Shown here: positions 8,159-13,461 of the stretch, piece by piece
Layout of the letters: every line of letters begins with the position of its first letter
Position numbering within the stretch: position 1 is the stretch's first letter
DNA from: CAZGMJ01 sp964526785
GTDB lineage: Bacteria > Planctomycetota > Phycisphaerae > Sedimentisphaerales > Anaerobacaceae
NCBI GenBank assembly: GCA_964526785.1
Contig: CAZGMJ010000077.1
Span: forward strand, 1 to 23,878
Direction of reading: 5' to 3'
DNA: 23,878 nucleotides
Program-made: the position numbers and the translations under genes
Notes under the pieces: model-generated
Told to the model about the DNA's origin: nothing
Database searches by the model: none
Seen by the model: the letters and a program-made list of their open reading frames with translations, nothing else

Positions 8159-8314
8159 ATGGGCATTACACAGACGAAAAGGCAAATCGGGCAACTGCAG
8201 AACCAGTTGCGTCAGGAGAGTCACGCACACGACGTGCGTCTGCTGAAGCTCGCGCTGGTGATGGTGGTGCTGGCCGTGGCGGCGGCCTACATGCACGGCA
8301 AGCTCATTCTCTGA
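8159..8314 (+). CDS. Small single-pass membrane protein, 51 aa
   Basis: The protein has a polar, Gln- and Arg-rich head (QTKRQIGQLQNQLRQE), probably a short amphipathic helix, then one membrane segment at about residues 29-44 (LKLALVMVVLAVAAAY) and a short tail. ATG 8159 is supported by GAGAGGGGG ending about 6 nt upstream and by the promoter at 8040-8068. ATG 8102 is in frame but lacks a ribosome site. I know no family for it. Its place right behind the GspF-like gene hints at a membrane-complex accessory role, but that is only context. Confidence 0.6.
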   Translation: MGITQTKRQIGQLQNQLRQESHAHDVRLLKLALVMVVLAVAAAYMHGKLIL

Positions 8315-8368
8315 CGCGTCGCGCGACAGACCGATAATCACGCCGATTCCCCCTCTGCAAGCCAAGAC

Positions 8369-8397
8369 GGCAGGCGCTCCGGATGACCGCACCTGCC
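8369..8397. other. Imperfect hairpin in the gap before the epimerase gene
   Basis: GGCAGG-C-GC pairs with GC-A-CCTGCC around an 11-nt loop. No T-run follows on either strand, so it is at best a weak factor-dependent terminator for the small membrane gene. The rest of 8315-8517 shows nothing recognisable. Confidence 0.25.
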
Positions 8398-8517
8398 GAC
8401 TGCCTTGACGCCGTCGTATTGACGCCGGCCATATCCTCCGATACCGAAACTTCCATCGGCCAGCATACATTCGCGAGCAGTCTTCGGACCGTCCATGCCC
8501 ACACAGGGCGAAATGCA

Positions 8518-8546
8518 TTGACCCGTATGCGGTTGCCGCCTATCAT
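8518..8546 (+). promoter_or_regulatory. Promoter for the sugar isomerase/epimerase-like gene
   Basis: TTGACC (8518-8523), exactly 17 nt, TATCAT (8541-8546). Transcription would start near 8553 and give a 43-nt leader to ATG 8596. This rules against the longer frame that opens at 8383. Confidence 0.6.
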
Positions 8547-8595
8547 GGCGCATCAGCAGGATTGGCAAATGCATACGTTCACAATGGAGACGAAG

Positions 8596-9501
8596 ATGGA
8601 CAGACGACGTTTTCTCGCCCTGAGTGCCGGCGCCGCGGGCGCGGTGTGTCTTAATGGTTGTATATCTTTGACGGGTGGCGCATCCAAGGAACCCTTCAAT
8701 ATCTCGCTGGCGGAGTGGTCTTTGCACAAGCGGCTCTTCGGCCGGGAGGAACCGCCGCTGGATAACCTCGATTTCGCGGCAACCGCCCGCGAGTATGGCA
8801 TTGGGGCGGTCGAGTATGTGAATCAGTTCTTCATGGACAAGGGCGAGGACAAGAGTTATCTGCGCGAGATGAAGCAACGCGCGGCCGACAACGGCGTCAA
8901 ATCTCTGCTGATTATGTGCGACCGCGAGGGCCACATCGGCGATCCCGACGCCGCCAAACGCAAACAGACGGTCGAGAACCACCACAAGTGGGTCGATGCT
9001 GCAAAGTATCTCGGCTGCCACTCGATCCGCGTGAACGCCCATTCGAGCGGCAGTTACGAGGAACAGCTCAAGCTCGCGGCCGACGGCCTGCACAGTCTGA
9101 GCGAAGTTGCGGCAGATGTTGGGTTGAACGTCCTGGTCGAGAACCACGGCGGGCTTTCGTCCGACGCCAAGTGGCTCACGGCCGTGATTGCGCGGGTGGA
9201 CCTGCCCAACTGCGGCACGCTTCCCGATTTCGGCAATTTCCCGGCTGAGGCAGACCGCTATGCGTCGGTGCGAATGATGATGCCGCAAGCAAAGGCCGTG
9301 AGCGCCAAGAGTTCGAAATTCGACGCCGAGGGCAACGAGGTCAACACCGACTATCGCAAGATGATGCAGATCGTTCTCGACGCGGGCTATCACGGCTACG
9401 TCGGCATCGAGTACAGCGGGCCGGATCTTACGGAAGCGGCGGGGATTCTTGCCACAAAGCGGCTGCTGGAAGCAATCAGGGCCGAGCACGCGATGGCATA
9501 A
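8596..9501 (+). CDS. Exported sugar phosphate isomerase/epimerase-like TIM-barrel protein
   Basis: A 301-aa member of the xylose-isomerase-like / AP-endonuclease-2 TIM-barrel superfamily. The N-terminus, MDRRRFLALSAGAAGA, is a twin-arginine signal; LNGC just after it fits a lipobox, so the mature protein may be a lipoprotein. Acidic residues usual for the metal site are present: Glu182 (VENHGG), Asp211 (PDFGNF) and Glu272 (GIEYSG). Relatives isomerise or epimerise sugars and polyols, or cleave oxidised 3-keto-sugars; the substrate cannot be read here. ATG 8596 has GGAG six nt upstream and the Tat motif right after it; ATG 8584 is less likely. DUF503 follows after 45 nt and may be co-transcribed. 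A 400-aa minus-strand frame over the gene is a shadow. Confidence 0.9.
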   Translation: MDRRRFLALSAGAAGAVCLNGCISLTGGASKEPFNISLAEWSLHKRLFGREEPPLDNLDFAATAREYGIGAVEYVNQFFMDKGEDKSYLREMKQRAADNGVKSLLIMCDREGHIGDPDAAKRKQTVENHHKWVDAAKYLGCHSIRVNAHSSGSYEEQLKLAADGLHSLSEVAADVGLNVLVENHGGLSSDAKWLTAVIARVDLPNCGTLPDFGNFPAEADRYASVRMMMPQAKAVSAKSSKFDAEGNEVNTDYRKMMQIVLDAGYHGYVGIEYSGPDLTEAAGILATKRLLEAIRAEHAMA

Positions 9502-9546
9502 GCCGCGGCGCACACGCAGAGCAATACAGCAAGGGAGCATTGGGAC

Positions 9547-9831
9547 ATGATTGTCGGCGTCATGACAGCCCAGTTATCGCTGCCGGGCGTCGCCTCGCTC
9601 AAGCAGAAGCGGAGCATCGTCAAGAGCCTTATCGGGCGGCTCAAGAGCAGGTTTAACATCTCGATATCCGAGGTGGATCGCCAGGACAGCAAACTGCTGG
9701 CCGTCATCGGCATTGCTATCGTCAGCAACGATTCGCAGTTTATCGACCGGCAGTTCGACTCGATTCTGGAATTCATGCGAAAGGACGGGCGTTTTTATCC
9801 CGCCCGCATCGAGCGCGAGACGTTTTCGTAG
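9547..9831 (+). CDS. DUF503 family protein (YlxP-like)
   Basis: A 94-aa protein matching the small DUF503 family: it starts MIVGVMTAQLSLPG, continues with SLKQKRSIVKSL, and has the conserved central stretch ISISEVDRQDSKLLAVIGIA. The family is widespread in Bacteria, often next to rbfA and infB, and forms a ferredoxin-like alpha/beta fold; its biochemical role is unclear. Here it sits instead behind the epimerase gene. ATG 9547 has AAGGGAG at 9531-9537, nine nt upstream. Its stop lies only 7 nt from the stop of the oppositely directed HAD gene, leaving no room for separate terminators. Confidence 0.9.
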   Translation: MIVGVMTAQLSLPGVASLKQKRSIVKSLIGRLKSRFNISISEVDRQDSKLLAVIGIAIVSNDSQFIDRQFDSILEFMRKDGRFYPARIERETFS

Positions 9832-9838
9832 GATGCGG

Positions 9839-10546
9839 CTATGTGTCGCGCAGGTGCTCTCGCCCGGTTTGCCCGCGTGCTTCAATCAGCCGGGTGAAGT
9901 CTTTCGCTCCGATTTCGGCCAGGGTGTTCACCACCAGATCGGCCTGTGCGAGTTCTTTGCGTTTTCGCGTACTGGTAACCGCAATGACCGCCATGCCGCC
10001 GGCCTTACCTGCTGCAACGCCCTGCACCGCGTCTTCGACCACGACGCAGCGGTCCGGCGAGGTTGCCAGCTTCGCAGCGGCTGTCAAGAACGTTTCGGGG
10101 TGAGGCTTTCCATGTGTGACGTCCTGTCCGCATACAAAGGCATCGAAGTAATCGGTGATTCCCGCGCTGCCCAGCATATGCTCCACGTTTGCCCTCGGGG
10201 CTGAAGAGCCGACGGCCAGGCGAAACCCTGTCGCTTTGAGATCTTCCAGTAGTGCGAGTACGCCGTCGGCGGGGCCGAGTTTCTGAGCTATGATTTCGCG
10301 ATAGCGCTGCTCTTTCCAGTCTCCCATCCGATCAATTTCGTTTCGCGGGACGTCCTGTCCGACGAGTTCCGGCAGAATCTGACAGTTCTGCATGCCGAAC
10401 GTGCTATAGAAATACTCCGGCGACATTTCGAAGCCTTCTCTGGCGGCCAGAGCCCGCCATGCCTGAAGATGGGCCCAGGCTGTATCCACCAGGACGCCGT
10501 CGAGATCGAAAATTGCCCCCATTTCGTTTTTGTCCGGCATAGCCAT
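9839..10546 (-). CDS. HAD-superfamily phosphatase / beta-phosphoglucomutase-like protein
   Basis: A 235-aa cytoplasmic haloacid-dehalogenase-fold enzyme. All four motifs are visible from ATG 10546: nucleophile Asp14 and acid/base Asp16 in FDLDGVLVDT, Ser114 in GSSAPR, Lys147 in GKPHPETF, and Glu171-Asp172 in VVVEDAVQG. A helical C1 cap lies between motifs I and II (residues ~20-85). The overall pattern is that of beta-phosphoglucomutase and small sugar-phosphate phosphatases such as GPH and DOG; the substrate is not settled. ATG 10546 is used because AAAGG lies 4-5 nt upstream and the fold starts directly after; the frame stays open for 98 more codons into non-coding DNA. The promoter at 10650-10677 gives a leader of about 97 nt. 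It converges on DUF503. Confidence 0.92.
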   Translation of the reverse strand: MAMPDKNEMGAIFDLDGVLVDTAWAHLQAWRALAAREGFEMSPEYFYSTFGMQNCQILPELVGQDVPRNEIDRMGDWKEQRYREIIAQKLGPADGVLALLEDLKATGFRLAVGSSAPRANVEHMLGSAGITDYFDAFVCGQDVTHGKPHPETFLTAAAKLATSPDRCVVVEDAVQGVAAGKAGGMAVIAVTSTRKRKELAQADLVVNTLAEIGAKDFTRLIEARGQTGREHLRDT

Positions 10547-10649
10547 CGAACCTTTCACGATCAATGTATTGCAGCATACAGGATTATCGATTCGCACTGA
10601 CACGCGCCGATCAATCGACGGCTGCGTGCAACGCTTGTTGAAGCAGGCG

Positions 10650-10677
10650 ATGATAGAGAATGGGCGGCGTGCGTCAA
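10650..10677 (-). promoter_or_regulatory. Promoter for the HAD gene
   Basis: Minus strand: TTGACG (10677-10672), 16 nt, TATCAT (10655-10650). It would start near 10643. Confidence 0.5.
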
Positions 10678-10732
10678 GTACCTGTGTTGGGCGGGTGTTT
10701 GCGAAGCGGGATTGTAGGAATATTCTCTGATC

Positions 10733-10755
10733 TATCGGCAAGGCTTCAGCCGATA
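10733..10755. other. Perfect 7-bp hairpin in the divergent HAD/STAS gap
   Basis: TATCGGC (10733-10739) and GCCGATA (10749-10755) are exact inverted copies around a 9-nt centre. It lies between two divergent genes, upstream of the HAD promoter and about 190 nt before the STAS start, so it could be an operator. No T-run follows. The remaining DNA to 10938 holds a second small hairpin, TTCGC/GCGAA, near 10878, but no promoter I can call for the STAS gene. Confidence 0.4.
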
Positions 10756-10938
10756 TTGGAGTTGTAGGCCGCGCTGCTTTACAGAGGGCGCAGATATACG
10801 GCATTTTGCATGGGATCAGAGCATGACGTTCTTCGCACACCCATCGAGACCTGGATCGAGCAGAGTTCCTCCTTGAGTTCGCCGCGCGAAGTGTATTGCC
10901 CGATTGCGTGACAGTGTTTCGATTTAAGGAGTGCGGCT

Positions 10939-11271
10939 ATGAGCATAGAAAACTGGTCCGACAACGTCATTCTCGTCAACCTTGCGAGGCAGCCGGAAAC
11001 CGCCGACGAACTGATCGATGTTGCCGAACTGGCGCAACGCAAAGGCAGTTGCGACGTCGTCATCGACTGCTCGGGCGTTGACGTGCTGACCGCTTACAGC
11101 CGCTCGCGCCTGATCGCACTTCGCCGCTCGCTCCACTCTCTCGGGCACCAACTCATTCTCTGCAATCCGACGGGCACGACGCGCAAGACGCTGGCTACAG
11201 CGGGGCTTGGCGATACGCTCCTTGCAGGGGACAAGTTCTGTGCTCTGACCTCCGTGCAGATGGCAAATTAA
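10939..11271 (+). CDS. STAS-domain protein, atypical anti-sigma-factor-antagonist-like
   Basis: A 110-aa protein made of a single STAS domain, the fold of SpoIIAA/RsbV, which bind anti-sigma kinases in partner-switching control. The diagnostic strand and loop are at residues 40-50 (VVIDCSGVDVL), and a later strand, HQLILCNPTG, follows at 70-79. In phosphorylatable members the next residues are Asp-Ser-Ser-Gly. Here they read Thr51-Ala52-Tyr53-Ser54, so the usual phosphoserine is absent or shifted. It may bind partners constitutively or be a structural STAS domain. ATG 10939 has AAGGAG about 8 nt upstream. No anti-sigma kinase or sigma factor adjoins it. A strong hairpin begins 2 nt after the stop. 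Confidence 0.85.
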   Translation: MSIENWSDNVILVNLARQPETADELIDVAELAQRKGSCDVVIDCSGVDVLTAYSRSRLIALRRSLHSLGHQLILCNPTGTTRKTLATAGLGDTLLAGDKFCALTSVQMAN

Positions 11272-11595
11272 GCAAGGCTGCGGACGGAAAGCCCGCAGCC
11301 TTACCGACACCTCCGTCCATGGAGAATGTCCCGTGAAACCTTGCGCGCAGGAGGAACGCTATGGAATGGAGTGGTAACACCAGGTACGCGGCGCGCATCT
11401 ATCAAACACGATCGTCTCCTCCGGGCCTGCCGTACCGGTCGTCCATTTTGCCCGAGCAGAGGGGCACGACCGGGGGGCAGGGCCGCTACAGCCCTAACCT
11501 TGCATACCATTACCTGCTGACGTAGAGGGAGATTTTCTGCGTGGTCTTTCTCCCCGCCACGGCCTGCAATCTAAAGGTGAACTCCCTTTCACACG
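11266..11595 (-). ncRNA. Candidate structured ncRNA, about 330 nt, class unknown
   Basis: The RNA would start near 11595 under an exact consensus promoter and end at the hairpin at 11274-11302. Pairings seen, 5' to 3': an outer stem GUGAAA (11592-11587) with UUUCAC (11338-11333); UUGC (11569-11566) with GCAA (11344-11341); and an H-type pseudoknot. In the knot, stem 1 is CGUGG (11561-11557) with CCACG (11544-11540), stem 2 is GGGAGA (11554-11549) with UCUCCC (11532-11527), and the third loop is CAGAAAA. Next come a long hairpin (11484-11423), a stem GGAGGA (11422-11417) with UCCUCC (11355-11350) enclosing the small hairpin UGGU-GUU-ACCA, and a GACA/CUCC hairpin (11330-11306). No convincing protein fits. 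I see no tmRNA tRNA-like ends, no RNase P GAGGAAAGUCC core and no SRP GGAAGCAG loop. The pseudoknot looks like tmRNA PK1, but nothing else does. Boundaries are inferred from promoter and terminator. Confidence 0.55.
11274..11302 (-). terminator. Strong hairpin terminator, shared by the ncRNA and the STAS gene
   Basis: AAGGCTGCGG (11274-11283) and CCGCAGCCTT (11293-11302) form a perfect 10-bp stem with a 9-nt loop. On the minus strand the stem is followed by GCTTAATTT, a short U-rich tail, so it best fits as the 3' end of the minus-strand ncRNA. On the plus strand it starts 2 nt after the STAS stop but has no T-run, so it may work both ways with unequal strength. Confidence 0.65.
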
Positions 11596-11601
11596 CGTGC
11601 A

Positions 11602-11630
11602 ATTATATCGGACTGTTAGCATTATGTCAA
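11602..11630 (-). promoter_or_regulatory. Exact consensus sigma70 promoter for the ncRNA
   Basis: Minus strand: TTGACA (11630-11625), exactly 17 nt, TATAAT (11607-11602). Both hexamers match consensus 6/6 with ideal spacing, in a locally AT-rich stretch (11595-11670). It is the best promoter in the window, of the strength usual for stable RNA genes. It faces the structured region, away from any large gene. Confidence 0.85.
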
Positions 11631-11735
11631 GGGAACGTCCTATAAAATATGCACTAAGTACAGAAAGTAATGGCTTTGCTGCGGCCGGACGGTGCGTTCG
11701 GCGGCGGCGCTGGTGGCGCTGTAAAGCCTGTTGCA

Positions 11736-11861
11736 TCAGAGACTTGCGAAGAAGAGAAAGATGGCGGCCGTGCATCCGACCGCGGCGGTCAACATGAGAG
11801 AGAAGATGAGTACGGGCAGGAGTCGATCTTCTCGCACTCCCGCCATGAGCCGAGACGGCAT
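11736..11861 (-). CDS. Possible 41-aa single-pass membrane peptide
   Basis: From ATG 11861 the frame encodes a short charged start (Arg-Glu-Asp-Arg) and one long hydrophobic segment (LLPVLIFSLMLTAAVG, then AIFLFFASL) before TGA. Codon third positions are mostly G or C, like the core genes. There is no clear ribosome site; ATG 11846 is an alternative start, and the frame stays open upstream to 12059 through unconvincing sequence. I know no relative. It could be a real small membrane protein or a chance hydrophobic frame. Confidence 0.25.
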   Translation of the reverse strand: MPSRLMAGVREDRLLPVLIFSLMLTAAVGCTAAIFLFFASL

Positions 11862-12137
11862 TGAGCGTTTATACGGTCGCCCGGGCCTGTTCGGTGCGGT
11901 CTGCGGCAGTCTGGTTCGCTGGACGTGCGGCCCGGCGGCAGATTCTACGGGGGTCTGGCTCGTATGGGTTGGCCTTTTGGAGCGGTGCGCTGCTGAGGGA
12001 GTCTCCGCGTGCCATTTTCCCACCACCTGCTCCAGGTTCGTTCGTAATCTCGAGGCCACCTTGCCTGCCTATAGCTACACCACACCAGTACTAATAATCG
12101 TATTGCTTCGTGCCGGACGCGACTTAACAGTGCTGCT

Positions 12138-12322
12138 GAGCCCGTCGGGGCACGGAAAGCTCGATGAGGACTATCCGGGATCCGGGCCTTAGTCTTCGGC
12201 GGTCATTCGCACAAAAAGACCAGCATACCCTGATACCGATTGCCCCCATAAGCGGTCGAGATCGCAGTGGCCAGGGATCGTACATTCATGGACGAACGAT
12301 CCGTGCCGGGCGGTATCCCGAT
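12138..12322 (-). ncRNA. Candidate hairpin-rich leader or ncRNA downstream of a strong promoter
   Basis: Transcription from the promoter at 12329-12357 would begin near 12322 on the minus strand. The first ~185 nt hold several hairpins: GGAUCGU with ACGAUCC (exact 7 bp), GGUC with GACC, GACUA with UAGUC around a CCGG/CCGG core (about 12169-12195), and GAGC-UUU-CCGU with ACGG-GCUC. A long-range GAUACC/GGUAUC pairing encloses the first of these. A 28-codon frame (12289-12203, starts MNVRSL) lies inside but has no ribosome site. No terminator with a T-run is visible, so the 3' end is arbitrary. It could be an independent RNA or a long leader for the small membrane frame at 11861. DNA between 11862 and 12137 shows nothing else I can name. 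Confidence 0.3.
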
Positions 12323-12328
12323 AGGAGC

Positions 12329-12357
12329 ATTGTAGGAACCGGGAGTTGGGTGGTCAA
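12329..12357 (-). promoter_or_regulatory. Strong sigma70 promoter with no large gene downstream
   Basis: Minus strand: TTGACC (12357-12352), exactly 17 nt, TACAAT (12334-12329); each hexamer is 5/6. It lies about 100 nt beyond the stop of the GspC-like gene and points away from it. Confidence 0.6.
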
Positions 12358-12459
12358 AGAAAAAGTGGAAGATGTTGCCAGGTGGTGAAACGGGGGCCGA
12401 AAAGGCGTTTTCCGGGCCGGATGTGGTCGGCGGTTGTGAGCGGTGCACGTTGCGCGGGC

Positions 12460-13095
12460 TTATCTTCCTACCGGTTGGGTCCATGTGCGGAACGGCGAAC
12501 GGAATGTCACTTCCTGGCGGCTGATTGCAGTCACGGTAGCGCCGCCGACGCTGTCGCCCACATGCACCACATCCCGGCCGACCAATGCGGCTGAGCCGTT
12601 TTCGCCGGCAATGATGCCGCGCACTGTCGAGTCGCTTCGAGCGGGACGAGACGTCCGTCGGACGGCGGCCGATTCCGGGCGGCGGATGCCGTCGATTCCG
12701 CGGAGGGAGGCATTATATGCGCGCGTTATGCCGGCGGTTGCCGTGTGGGATTGTTCGCTCCAGAAGTTCCGGGCGTTATCGAGCACATCCGGGTGCACGA
12801 CGTTCAGTGTGTAGACGAGCACTATCATCAGCAGGGCGGCCAGCAGTGTGGTTACGGCTTTCCGGAAGACCCCGACGTGGTTTTCGTCCTCATGCTGCGG
12901 TTTGGCGGTTCTGGTTCTGCGGATCGCGTGTGGTGTTTTGTTTGATGCCGCGGTGTTGTCGGCGAAGTGCTTTAATTCGGGGCGCAGTTGTTGGCCGTTA
13001 TCGCGTGTGACAGGGCGGCTGCCATCGAAATCGAGCAGGTCGCCAACGAGGGCGGCGTTCGCTTGTGCGTAATTTGTATGGTTCGTCAATTGCAT
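12460..13095 (-). CDS. GspC/PilP-like inner-membrane protein (tentative)
   Basis: A 211-aa protein with a polar cytoplasmic N-terminus of about 78 residues, one membrane segment at ~79-99 (AVTTLLAALLMIVLVYTL) and a linker. A small C-terminal beta domain at ~158-207 reads VRGIIAGENGSAALVGRDVV, then VGDSVGGATVTAI and VTF. This 'value, name, GD-x-V-x-G-x-x-V' strand pattern is that of the HR/PDZ-like domain in GspC and of PilP, which link the inner-membrane platform to the secretin. The match is by pattern only. ATG 13095 is the only ATG before the membrane segment. A near-consensus promoter at 13260-13288 gives a leader of about 158 nt with small hairpins. It stands alone, like the GspF-like gene 5 kb away. 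Confidence 0.65.
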   Translation of the reverse strand: MQLTNHTNYAQANAALVGDLLDFDGSRPVTRDNGQQLRPELKHFADNTAASNKTPHAIRRTRTAKPQHEDENHVGVFRKAVTTLLAALLMIVLVYTLNVVHPDVLDNARNFWSEQSHTATAGITRAYNASLRGIDGIRRPESAAVRRTSRPARSDSTVRGIIAGENGSAALVGRDVVHVGDSVGGATVTAISRQEVTFRSPFRTWTQPVGR

Positions 13096-13259
13096 GTGCC
13101 AGCGTATAGTCGTTTACGACAGCTTGGTGCATATGCTTATCGGGCGTAACGCCGCACGACAAATTCATGCGCCACGTCGTGACGGCAAGGTTTCAGACTG
13201 TCCTCCGTGCGGATTGCGATAGAAGAACGACGCAATAATTACCACCCCATTACGCACAT

Positions 13260-13288
13260 ATTGTATCATAAGATACGGGCTATGTCAA
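13260..13288 (-). promoter_or_regulatory. Near-consensus promoter for the GspC-like gene, overlapping a palindrome
   Basis: Minus strand: TTGACA (13288-13283), exactly 17 nt, TACAAT (13265-13260) preceded by TGA, an extended -10. The palindrome GTATC-ATAA-GATAC (13263-13276) covers part of the -10 and the spacer, a natural place for a repressor. The leader down to 13096 contains GGCG/CGCC (13142-13152) and GTCGT/ACGAC (13109-13120) hairpins. Confidence 0.65.
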
Positions 13289-13362
13289 GAAATAACAGGT
13301 ATTTACAATTCTGCCGGCGCATTTGCGGCGTGTCGTGGGCGGCGGTTATGTCCTTGAATTGT

Positions 13363-13391
13363 TTGCCGTGGGTTTCGCGGCGTGCTACGAT
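13363..13391 (+). promoter_or_regulatory. Candidate extended -10 promoter for the GH4 gene
   Basis: TTGCCG (13363-13368), 17 nt, TACGAT (13386-13391) preceded by TGC. The start near 13398 leaves a leader of about 64 nt to ATG 13462. It diverges from the GspC-like promoter, with about 75 bp between them. Confidence 0.4.
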
Positions 13392-13461
13392 ACGGGCTTG
13401 TTGAAGTGCTCGCGGCGGAAGTCGTGCAGGTGTTGTTCTCAATGTTGTAGAGGAGATCAAG

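Noticed and set aside
8338..9540. 400-aa minus-strand ORF opposite the epimerase gene
   Set aside because: Shadow of a gene with a Tat signal, conserved metal-site residues, promoter and ribosome site on the plus strand.
11195..11398. 67-aa minus-strand ORF over the ncRNA 3' half and the STAS tail
   Set aside because: It runs through the terminator hairpin and the opposite strand of STAS; no ribosome site.
11266..11595. Reading the structured region as tmRNA because of the PK1-like pseudoknot
   Set aside because: There are no tRNA-like ends, no T-arm and no plausible tag frame ending in Ala-Ala.
12203..12484. 93-aa minus-strand ORF overlapping the end of the GspC-like gene
   Set aside because: Proline-rich, no family resemblance, no ribosome site, and a strong promoter lies inside it; more likely non-coding.
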